A DNA stretch of 8,522 nt from Roseomonas sp. (lineage in GTDB: Bacteria > Pseudomonadota > Alphaproteobacteria > Acetobacterales > Acetobacteraceae), in the NCBI GenBank assembly GCA_020249415.1, contig JADCFR010000344.1:1-8522 (forward strand). Reading direction: 5' to 3'. The notes under the pieces were generated by a model that saw only the letters and a list, made by a program, of their open reading frames with translations, was not told the DNA's origin and did not search any database. Both the position numbers and the translations under genes were made by a program. Shown in pieces: positions 1 to 6,425 of the stretch; the first letter of the stretch is position 1; every line of letters begins with the position of its first letter.

Positions 1-19
1 CGGAAGGAAGACAGGCGCC

Positions 20-1663
20 ATGAGTGGAACGCTGACTGACCAGCCGATGATAGATTTCCGGAAGGAAATTTTTGCGGATGAACGAGACGATCATCTGAAT
101 GAAATCGGCAAACCAACGCGACGGCAGGATATCACGGGTCATGTGACGGGACGCTCGCCCTTTTACGATGATCATCTCTTTGAGGGCCTGCTGCATATCC
201 GTTGCGTGCGGTCACCGCATCATGCGGCGCGGGTTCGGCGGATTGATTTGACTGCCGCGGAGCGCATGCCGGGTGTTGTGCGTATACTCACCGGAAAGGA
301 TGTGCCGCGCAACCTCAATACCCTGCTGTCATTGCTGGATTTCGGCATTGATGATGAACCTGTGCTGTCAACGGACCGCGTGCGCTATCGTGGGGAACCG
401 GTTGCGGCCGTTATCGCCACATCAGAAGCGCGCGCGCGCGATGCTGTCGCCAAGGTGTCGGTTGACTGGGAACCGCTCCCGCATGTGTTGGATGTGGAGG
501 AGGCAATCAAGCCCGGCGCGCCAGTTGTTCTTGATATCTACCCCAGCAATAGATTTATCTATCACGGCAAATACGATCATCAGAAGCTGCGTTATGGCGA
601 TGTGGAGGCTGCCTTTCGCCAGGCGGATCATATCGTCGAAGGCCGTTATCAGATGTCACCGATTGAACAGGCGCCAATTGAAACCTGCGGTGCCATCGCA
701 ACACCTGAACAGAATGGGCGCTATGCTTGTTATAGCGCGACCCAGGCGCTTTTCTTTTCACTGGCAGTTTCCTCAAAGGTATTGGAAATGCCATCAAGCC
801 GCCTGCATTTCATCGGGGGCACTGTGGGCGGTGGCTTCGGCGGCAAGGTGGATAGTATTCACGAACCGCTTGCCATCCTTGGCGCCATGCTGACTGGACG
901 CCCCTGCAAAAGCATGTGGGACCGTGAGGAGGAAATGCAGGTCGGCGCACCACGCGGCGCTGAACGCTGGTATATCAAGGATGGTGTGATGCGCGATGGG
1001 CGCATTATTGCGCGCAGCTTCACTGGCTATTTCGATTCCGGTGCCTATACGCGTCTTTCCTCCTACGCCATCATCAAAGGTGTTGGGCATCTGCCTGGCC
1101 CCTACACGATCCCGAATGTATCGGCGAATGTCTATTGCGTTTACACCAACCGCACGCCGGCAACTGCCATGCGCGGCTTCGGCATTACCGGCGTTGATTT
1201 CGCCATTGAAGCGCATATGGACAAGGTGGCCGACACTGTCGGCCTTAACCCAATTGAACTCCGTATCCTGAATGCCTATCGCGATGGTGACATGAAGGCG
1301 CATCGGCGGCTCGCGAAGAATTGTGCCCTGATCGAATGCTGCCAGGTGGTGGCTGAAAAGGCCGGCGTGAAGCTAAGCCCTGCCATGCTGGCCGCTTCGT
1401 CCCGTAAGGATGGCGGGGGTGAAAGAGCGAGATTGCCGATCAGCACAGCAACAGATGAGCATGGATTGGTCCGCGGTTTTCAGGGCGGCAGCTATGGCCG
1501 CAAGGGCGCGAAGCCGGCGCCGCTTTCAGGGATTTCCCAGACAATACCATCGGCCACGCCTACGGCTTTGCAAACGCCGCCGCCTGCTGCAGCACCACAA
1601 CAGCCGCAGCCACGCGCGGGCAGCATGCGGTTTTCCTCCATCTCCGGTTTCAGGAGGCGTTGA
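20..1663 (+). CDS. Molybdopterin-binding hydroxylase subunit, N-terminal part (xanthine dehydrogenase / CoxL-like family)
   Basis: This is the N-terminal part of the large subunit of a xanthine dehydrogenase-family molybdenum hydroxylase, a class that hydroxylates carbon centres of aromatic or N-heterocyclic compounds, aldehydes or CO using water. The a/b hammerhead domain covers about residues 35-160. It is followed by the first molybdopterin-binding domain, with the glycine-rich loop GGGFGGK at 270-276 and AMRGFG at 383-388, whose Arg385 matches the family's substrate-binding arginine. The motif is neither AYxCSFR (form I CO dehydrogenase) nor AYRGAGR (form II), so CO is an unlikely substrate. 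Homology fades near residue 455. The last ~95 residues are low-complexity, with a Pro/Ala/Gln-rich stretch at about 507-531. Full-length relatives have about 750-800 residues; this one stops at 547 and the rest is encoded by the next gene, 3 nt downstream in the same frame. The start is supported by AAGGAAG at 4-10. Family is certain; substrate unknown. Confidence 0.93.
   Translation: MSGTLTDQPMIDFRKEIFADERDDHLNEIGKPTRRQDITGHVTGRSPFYDDHLFEGLLHIRCVRSPHHAARVRRIDLTAAERMPGVVRILTGKDVPRNLNTLLSLLDFGIDDEPVLSTDRVRYRGEPVAAVIATSEARARDAVAKVSVDWEPLPHVLDVEEAIKPGAPVVLDIYPSNRFIYHGKYDHQKLRYGDVEAAFRQADHIVEGRYQMSPIEQAPIETCGAIATPEQNGRYACYSATQALFFSLAVSSKVLEMPSSRLHFIGGTVGGGFGGKVDSIHEPLAILGAMLTGRPCKSMWDREEEMQVGAPRGAERWYIKDGVMRDGRIIARSFTGYFDSGAYTRLSSYAIIKGVGHLPGPYTIPNVSANVYCVYTNRTPATAMRGFGITGVDFAIEAHMDKVADTVGLNPIELRILNAYRDGDMKAHRRLAKNCALIECCQVVAEKAGVKLSPAMLAASSRKDGGGERARLPISTATDEHGLVRGFQGGSYGRKGAKPAPLSGISQTIPSATPTALQTPPPAAAPQQPQPRAGSMRFSSISGFRRR
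1652..1657 (+). promoter_or_regulatory. Shine-Dalgarno AGGAGG for the second molybdopterin subunit gene
   Basis: A perfect AGGAGG lies 9 nt before the ATG at 1667, inside the last codons of the upstream gene, where it encodes part of an Arg-Arg-Arg terminus. With TGA at 1661-1663 and ATG at 1667, this is a good arrangement for termination-reinitiation. It argues that the downstream half is translated as a separate protein, and does not depend on read-through. Confidence 0.8.
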
Positions 1664-1666
1664 ACC

Positions 1667-2689
1667 ATGGCACTTCATCGAGGTCGCGGCTTTGCCGCCA
1701 TCAATTACCCAATCGGCATGAATCTTGGCGGTGACCCCAGTCAGGCGCTGATTCATTCCAATCCCGATGGCAAATTCACCGTCGCCCTTTCCGCCATTGA
1801 TCTTGGCCAAGGCATGAAGTCCGTCACGCGCCAGATCGCGGCAGAGACCTTGGGCGTGCCGGTTACGGATGTTTATGTGGACACCGCCGATAGCGATACG
1901 GGCCCGCATGATATGGGCAGTTTTGCAAGCCGGGGTACGCATCGCATGGGCAATGCGGTGATCATGGCTGCCAAGGAGGCCCGTGCTGTCATGCTTGAGG
2001 CCGCCGCTGAAGAACTCGAGGTAGATGCAGCGGATTTGGTGACGGATGGGCGCGGCAATATCCATGTACGCGGTGCGCCGGGGCGTTCCATCACCACCAT
2101 GGCCGCAGCACAGGCAGCGCAATTCAAGCAAGGCCGCACCATTGCGGGCCGCGGCATTTTCCTCATTCCGCTCAGTGAAGTGGATCCCGATACAGGTGAA
2201 ATGACTCCTGTTTCAACCTTCGCCCATGCCGCCATGCTGGTGGAAGTGGAAGTTGATGATGAAACAGGGGAGGTCACCGTCACCGACATGAAATCTGCCT
2301 ATGAGGTTGGTCGCGCCTTGAATCCTCGATTGGTTGAGCAACAATTGCGCGGTGGCGCCTGGATGGGCATGAGCCACGCTGCATGGGAAACGACCGAACC
2401 CTATTACCCGGCGCGCGATCATGGCCCGATTGATTTCAACACTTACCTTATGCCTGGCCCCGGCGATTTGGCGCCGCATCACATTAGTGTGCTGGAACGC
2501 CCTGCCGAAGATGGCCCCTATGGTGGCAAGGGTCCTGGCGAGATGTGCGCCAATCCCGTTCTGCCAGCCGTGGTGAATGCGGTTTATGATGCGATTGGTG
2601 TTCGTATAGATGAGCTTCCTGTGACGCCAGAAAAAGTGCTCCGTGGCCTTCGCGCGCAGGGCGGCGCCAAGCCGCGTCGGCGATTGTGA
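1667..2689 (+). CDS. Molybdopterin-binding hydroxylase subunit, C-terminal part (MoCoBD_2-type)
   Basis: This 340-residue protein matches the C-terminal half of xanthine dehydrogenase-family large subunits. It starts exactly where that half normally resumes, with RGRGFAAINYP and a Gly-Gly-Asp-Pro-Ser loop. The molybdopterin contact GQG is at 47-49, and QIAAE and SRGT blocks of the family follow. The C-terminal motif GKGPGE places the presumed base-catalyst glutamate at Glu292, followed by NAVYDA and LPVTPEKVL, the usual end of the family. Its active-site glutamate complements the arginine and glycine loop in the preceding gene, so the two polypeptides should assemble into one molybdenum centre. 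It has its own Shine-Dalgarno, and the reading frame is intact throughout. It could be a natural two-gene form of the subunit or a gene interrupted by a single stop; the ribosome site and the long linker tail of the first gene favour the former. Confidence 0.92.
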   Translation: MALHRGRGFAAINYPIGMNLGGDPSQALIHSNPDGKFTVALSAIDLGQGMKSVTRQIAAETLGVPVTDVYVDTADSDTGPHDMGSFASRGTHRMGNAVIMAAKEARAVMLEAAAEELEVDAADLVTDGRGNIHVRGAPGRSITTMAAAQAAQFKQGRTIAGRGIFLIPLSEVDPDTGEMTPVSTFAHAAMLVEVEVDDETGEVTVTDMKSAYEVGRALNPRLVEQQLRGGAWMGMSHAAWETTEPYYPARDHGPIDFNTYLMPGPGDLAPHHISVLERPAEDGPYGGKGPGEMCANPVLPAVVNAVYDAIGVRIDELPVTPEKVLRGLRAQGGAKPRRRL

Positions 2690-2690
2690 C

Positions 2691-3569
2691 ATGGCGATCC
2701 GGCGCAGTATCGGCGGCATTGACAGCCCAGAGGCGCTGGCGCGCGCCTTGCGTGATGCGCAGTATATCGCAGATGAGGGGCTTGCCACCGCGGCCTATCT
2801 CGCGCTCGCTCTGGGAAAGCCTTTGCTGCTGGAAGGTGCGCCAGGTGTCGGCAAGACCGAGGCTGCAAAAGCGCTTTCAGCCATCCTGGCGCGAGAGCTT
2901 GTGCGGCTGCAAGCCTATGAAGGCATAGATGCCGCCGCTGCCATGTATGAATGGAATTTTCCCAGACAAATGCTGGCTATTCGGCAAGCGGGCGATTCCT
3001 ACATCAATCTCTATGGTGATGATTTCCTGATCGCGCGCCCCTTGCTGCTCGCGCTGCAACGGCCCCGCGAAAGGCTATTGCTGATTGATGAGATTGATCG
3101 GTCCGATCATGAATTTGAGGCTTTCCTCCTTGAATTCCTGTCTGATTTCAGCCTGTCCATCCCAGAACGCGGCACGATACGCGCAAGCGAACCACCTGTT
3201 GTGGTGATGACATCAAACCGCACGCGGGAATTGCATGAAGCGTTGCGGCGGCGTTGTGTCTATCATTGGATTGGCTATCCCGATCCGCAATTGGAAGCGC
3301 AGATTGTGATGATGCGCGCATCTTCCGTCGCGCGGGATACGGCGCATCGCGTGGTAACCGCAGTTGGCCGGCTGCGCAAGGAGCCTTTGGCAAAACCGCC
3401 AGGCGTTGCTGAAACGGTTGAATGGGCGGAAGCGGCAACCTTGTTGAATGCCCAGGGTGCTAGCTGGCCGGCTGCCTTCGCGCGGGCGATTGGTGTGGTG
3501 CTGAAGGATCAGGATGATCTGGCCTATATTGCGCCTCGGCTTGATGCTGTTCTGAAGGGCGCGGCATGA
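2691..3569 (+). CDS. MoxR-family AAA+ ATPase, CoxD-like maturation factor
   Basis: This is a cytoplasmic AAA+ ATPase of the MoxR family, closest in style to CoxD, which together with CoxE/CoxF assists assembly of the metal centre in CO dehydrogenase. Visible motifs are Walker A GAPGVGKT at 49-56, Walker B LLLIDEID with Asp133-Glu134, sensor 1 ending in Asn176 in MTSNRTRELHEALRRRC with its arginine cluster, and PPGVAETVEWAEA in the lid region. At 292 residues the length is typical. The ATG at 2691 is chosen: an in-frame GTG at 2643 would overlap the upstream gene by 47 nt and add 16 residues of non-family sequence. The ATG begins 1 nt after the upstream TGA and lacks an obvious Shine-Dalgarno, so translational coupling is likely. 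It overlaps the next gene by 4 nt. Its client is presumably the split hydroxylase encoded immediately upstream. Confidence 0.92.
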   Translation: MAIRRSIGGIDSPEALARALRDAQYIADEGLATAAYLALALGKPLLLEGAPGVGKTEAAKALSAILARELVRLQAYEGIDAAAAMYEWNFPRQMLAIRQAGDSYINLYGDDFLIARPLLLALQRPRERLLLIDEIDRSDHEFEAFLLEFLSDFSLSIPERGTIRASEPPVVVMTSNRTRELHEALRRRCVYHWIGYPDPQLEAQIVMMRASSVARDTAHRVVTAVGRLRKEPLAKPPGVAETVEWAEAATLLNAQGASWPAAFARAIGVVLKDQDDLAYIAPRLDAVLKGAA

Positions 3570-4675
3570 TCCCGCCTGCGCTGGCCCCTTTCCTCGCTTT
3601 CCCGCAAGCGCTCCGTGCGCAAGGCTTTGCGGCAGCGCCCGAGCAAACGGAAGGCTTCATCGCTGCCACCGGGTTGCTGGGGCCGAGGTCAATCCATGAT
3701 CTGCGCCGCGCCGCGCAGGCCATTTATGGCCCGGCACAGGAAAGACTCGAGGAATTCAACGCCGTTTTTGACGTGGTCTTTCTTGGCAGGGCATTTCTTG
3801 CGCCTGCCGAATCGAAAGGAGAGGAAGTACGGCGCGCCTTTGATGCGGGCGAGATTGAATTGCTGCCGCAACCCGAAGATGAAACCCCCTCTGGCCAGGA
3901 CGCAACGGCGCTCGAACGATTGTCAACGCGCCCGCTTCATGGTGCGGATGAAGAAGCAGTGCTTCGCGCCTTTGCGCGCGCCTTGCCGGGCGCTGTGCCG
4001 CGGCGTCGTTCGCGTCGGCTTCGTGCCGGCAGCGGCGTATTGGCCGATCCGCGTCGCGCCTTCCGTGAATTGCTGCGCCGTGATGGAGAACTGAGCCGAT
4101 TGCCGCGGCGTCATCGGCAGCCAAGGCAACGGCGTGTGCTGTTGCTGATTGATGTTTCGGGCAGCATGAAGGCGGGCACCGATGGTGCGCTCAGGCTGGC
4201 GCATGCCATGGTACAATCGCTTGAACGGGCAGAGGTCTTTACCATCGGTACGCGTCTCACACGCGTAACCCGCGCCTTGCGCTATCGTAACCGCGATCAG
4301 GCGCTGACACTCGCCGCCGGGCTTGTCGCGGATTGGGATGGCGGCACGCGGTTGGGTGAGGCGCTGGGCATCTTTCTTTCCGTGCCACGTTTCGCAAGCT
4401 TCGCACGCGGCGCGGTGGTGATCATTCTATCCGATGGCTTGGAACGCGGCGGACCTGACGCATTGGTGCAGGCCATGCAGCGGATGCGTGGTCTCGCCTG
4501 GCATATTCTGTGGCTGAGCCCCTTGGCGCATGCGCCGGGCTATCAGCCGGAAACAAGCGCCATGCGCGCCATCCTGCCCTATATTGACGATTTGGCGGAT
4601 GGCAGCAGCGCGATCGCCATTGCGCGCTCCTTGGTTGGGACAGTGCCTTTCGCGCGCACTGGAATAACCACATGA
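3566..4675 (+). CDS. VWA-domain protein, CoxE-like
   Basis: This 369-residue protein has the layout of CoxE-type VWA proteins that work with a MoxR/CoxD ATPase in maturing molybdenum hydroxylases. The N-terminal helical part includes FNAVFDVVFLGRAF, and a strongly basic stretch (about residues 147-190) precedes the VWA domain. The metal-ion-dependent adhesion site is complete: DVSGS with Asp196, Ser198 and Ser200, Thr261 in GGTRLGEAL, and Asp290 in ILSDGLERGG. No signal peptide or membrane segment is apparent, so it should be cytoplasmic or peripheral. The start overlaps the ATPase stop as ATGA, with GAAGGG at 3554-3559 as a plausible ribosome site, and the C-terminus overlaps the next gene in the same way. 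The pairing with the ATPase and location beside the hydroxylase subunits make the maturation role likely, although the client is inferred. Confidence 0.9.
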   Translation: MIPPALAPFLAFPQALRAQGFAAAPEQTEGFIAATGLLGPRSIHDLRRAAQAIYGPAQERLEEFNAVFDVVFLGRAFLAPAESKGEEVRRAFDAGEIELLPQPEDETPSGQDATALERLSTRPLHGADEEAVLRAFARALPGAVPRRRSRRLRAGSGVLADPRRAFRELLRRDGELSRLPRRHRQPRQRRVLLLIDVSGSMKAGTDGALRLAHAMVQSLERAEVFTIGTRLTRVTRALRYRNRDQALTLAAGLVADWDGGTRLGEALGIFLSVPRFASFARGAVVIILSDGLERGGPDALVQAMQRMRGLAWHILWLSPLAHAPGYQPETSAMRAILPYIDDLADGSSAIAIARSLVGTVPFARTGITT

Positions 4676-5553
4676 GGATCATTGACAGCCATTTTCATGT
4701 CTGGCGTCAGGCGGATCTTCCCTGGCTCATGGGCCCCATGCAGCCACGGATTTTTGGCGGCTATGAAGCGATCCGGCGCGATTATCCCATCAGTGAATAT
4801 CTCGCCGATATCGCCGCCACTGGTGTTGAGAAAGCGGTTTACGTCCAGGCCAATTGGCCCAACGAAAAAGCGGTGGAGGAAGTGGCCTGGATCGAGCGCT
4901 TGGCGCTTGAAACGGGCTGGCCGCATGCCAGCATCGCATATGCGGATATGATGGTTGAGGATATTCGCCCTTTTCTGGATCGCCTGATGCGGCATCCGCG
5001 GGTGCGCGGCATTCGTCAGCAATTTCATTGGCACAGGAACCCGCAGTATCGCTTCGCCATGCATGCGGAGCTCTGCCGCGACACGCTGGTTCAGCGCAAC
5101 ATGGCGCGGCTTGCTGATTACGCCTTGACCTTCGATTTGCAGGTTTTTGCGGGGCAAATGCTCGGCGCCGCTGAATTGGCGCAAGCCTGCCCGCGTGTGA
5201 TTTTTGTTTTGCAGCACGCGGGGATGTTGGAAGATCTTTCAAGCAGAGGGCGGGAGGAGTGGCAAAAGGGCATGGCGGCCTTGGCCGCCTGCCCCAATGT
5301 CATGGTGAAGCTTTCCGGGCTTGGCACCTTTCTGCATCGCGTGGATGCAGCGCATATCGCTTGGGTTTATGCTGAAACCCTGGTGCATTTTGGTCATGCA
5401 CGCTGCCTTTGGGGCTCAAATTTCCCGATCGAGAAACTCTGGACCGGATACGCCCCGCTGCTCGCGGCCCATCGCAACGCCATGCGCGGTCTGGATGAGG
5501 CCGCAATGCGCGCCCTGTTATTCGACAATGCCAGCCGGGTCTACCGGCTTTAG
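4672..5553 (+). CDS. Amidohydrolase-family TIM-barrel hydrolase (COG3618-like lactonase)
   Basis: This is a 293-residue TIM-barrel hydrolase of the amidohydrolase superfamily, in the group that includes 2-pyrone-4,6-dicarboxylate lactonase and sugar lactonases. It opens with DSHFHVW, giving the HxH pair His7/His9 on the first strand. It continues with GIRQQFHWHR (Arg115, His119, His121), FVLQHAGM (His182), VKLSGLG (Lys213) and LWGSNFP near the end of the barrel. The last motif has Asn250 where many relatives have the metal-binding or catalytic Asp of GSD, though Asn forms appear to occur in part of the family. The likely reaction is hydrolysis of a lactone or cyclic ester/amide formed after ring hydroxylation. 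The substrate is unknown. Start and stop are clear: ATG overlaps the upstream TGA, and TAG is followed by the next gene's ribosome site. No signal peptide is present. Confidence 0.87.
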   Translation: MRIIDSHFHVWRQADLPWLMGPMQPRIFGGYEAIRRDYPISEYLADIAATGVEKAVYVQANWPNEKAVEEVAWIERLALETGWPHASIAYADMMVEDIRPFLDRLMRHPRVRGIRQQFHWHRNPQYRFAMHAELCRDTLVQRNMARLADYALTFDLQVFAGQMLGAAELAQACPRVIFVLQHAGMLEDLSSRGREEWQKGMAALAACPNVMVKLSGLGTFLHRVDAAHIAWVYAETLVHFGHARCLWGSNFPIEKLWTGYAPLLAAHRNAMRGLDEAAMRALLFDNASRVYRL

Positions 5554-5558
5554 GGAGG
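5554..5558 (+). promoter_or_regulatory. Shine-Dalgarno GGAGG that selects the start at 5566
   Basis: GGAGG lies only 1 nt before an ATG at 5560 but 7 nt before a second in-frame ATG at 5566. Normal spacing therefore selects 5566, which shortens the product by two residues. Confidence 0.7.
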
Positions 5559-5565
5559 AATGATC

Positions 5566-6414
5566 ATGGCTCTTGAAATCAAGCTGCTGGATTACGGCGA
5601 TATCGAGCTGGAATCGAGCTTTCTGGTTCTCGCGCGAGATTGCGGAAGGATCCGTCGCGTGCCGGTCTATGGTTTCCTGATCATGGGCGGGCGTTACCCA
5701 ATTGTGGTGGACACCGGCTATCGCGACAATGCCATCATGGAAACGCTTGGCATGCGCGGCCTGCAATTCCATGAGAATATGATCGAACGTCAGCTTGCGC
5801 GTTTCGGCGTGAAGCCCGGCGATGTGCGCTATGTGCTGCATACGCATTTGCATATTGACCATGCTGGCAAGGATGATCACTTCCCGATGAATACGACCGT
5901 GGTGGTCAATCGCCGTGAATTGGAATGCTCAGTCTCTGGCCTTATGCATCCGCAATACCCAAAACCCGATGTCCAGCATTTGATCGAAAGGCTGCATACG
6001 CGCCATGCGCTGCGCTTTGAGGATCTGGAGCTTTCGGGACCCGTGGAGATCATGCCAGGCGTGGTGCTTGAAGCAGCCAATGCGCATACTGAAGGCTCCA
6101 TGAATGTCCATGTCGAAACGGCTGAAGGGCGCGCGACGATCTGCGGTGATGTGATTTATGATTTCAATGACCAGATTGTGGAGCCGGTGTTTCAGGTGAG
6201 CTTCCATGAACCACAGGTCACCGGCAATCATGCGGGATCGAAGCGCGGCGAAAAGGCGGCCATCAAGAAGCTGCTCAATTCCTCAAAATTCCTGCTGCCG
6301 GTGCATGACAAGCCCGCCAAGATTGAGCATGGCCAGGTGGTTGGGCGGCTTGATCTTCAGGTACCAGGCCCTATTTCACAAACCGTTGCGCGCCGGGATT
6401 GGTTTCCGGTCTGA
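5566..6414 (+). CDS. Metallo-beta-lactamase-fold hydrolase (AiiA/AttM-like lactonase family)
   Basis: This 282-residue MBL-fold enzyme resembles proteins usually annotated as N-acyl homoserine lactonase family. The dinuclear zinc site is complete: His94, His96, Asp98 and His99 in THLHIDHAG, His174 in NAHTEGSM, Asp195 in CGDVIYD, and a C-terminal His247 in PVHDK. The early strand-turn VVDTGY (Asp49) is also typical. No signal peptide is seen, so it should be cytoplasmic. The fold hydrolyses lactones and other cyclic esters. Inside an operon with a molybdenum hydroxylase and two other lactonase-type domains, a catabolic lactone is more likely than a quorum-sensing signal, but this is inference. 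The start is set at 5566 because an alternative ATG at 5560 sits too close to GGAGG. It lies 12 nt after the amidohydrolase and 11 nt before the next gene. Confidence 0.9.
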   Translation: MALEIKLLDYGDIELESSFLVLARDCGRIRRVPVYGFLIMGGRYPIVVDTGYRDNAIMETLGMRGLQFHENMIERQLARFGVKPGDVRYVLHTHLHIDHAGKDDHFPMNTTVVVNRRELECSVSGLMHPQYPKPDVQHLIERLHTRHALRFEDLELSGPVEIMPGVVLEAANAHTEGSMNVHVETAEGRATICGDVIYDFNDQIVEPVFQVSFHEPQVTGNHAGSKRGEKAAIKKLLNSSKFLLPVHDKPAKIEHGQVVGRLDLQVPGPISQTVARRDWFPV

Positions 6415-6420
6415 AGGAGG
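6414..6420 (+). promoter_or_regulatory. Shine-Dalgarno AAGGAGG that selects the start at 6426
   Basis: AAGGAGG starts at the last base of the upstream TGA and lies 5 nt before ATG 6426. This is a near-ideal ribosome site and decides against the in-frame TTG at 6399, which would overlap the upstream gene. Confidence 0.85.
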
Positions 6421-6425
6421 CTGCC

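Noticed and set aside
1661..1663. TGA between the two hydroxylase halves read as selenocysteine or read-through codon
   Set aside because: No cysteine or selenocysteine is expected at this linker position, no obvious SECIS-like structure was noticed downstream, and a strong Shine-Dalgarno with ATG immediately after the stop explains the arrangement.
1400..1666. Frameshift explaining the unusual tail of the first hydroxylase half
   Set aside because: The other + frames in this stretch give no family-like sequence, and both halves are in the same frame, so a single frameshift would not restore a normal linker.
1526..2131. Long open frames on the minus strand within the operon (for example 1526-2131, 2213-2788, 4579-5217)
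   Set aside because: They lie opposite well-supported genes, show no recognisable domains, and are typical antisense shadows of GC-rich coding sequence.
20..2689. Assignment as aerobic CO dehydrogenase CoxL
   Set aside because: The active-site loop reads AMRGFG, lacking the AYxCSFR copper-binding cysteine of form I and also unlike AYRGAGR of form II.
5566..6414. Quorum-quenching N-acyl homoserine lactonase as a specific function
   Set aside because: Only the MBL-fold zinc site is visible, no quorum-sensing genes are nearby, and the operon context points to catabolism.
6399..6425. Upstream TTG start for the SMP-30/isochorismatase fusion
   Set aside because: It would overlap the preceding gene and ignores the ideal AAGGAGG 5 nt before ATG 6426.
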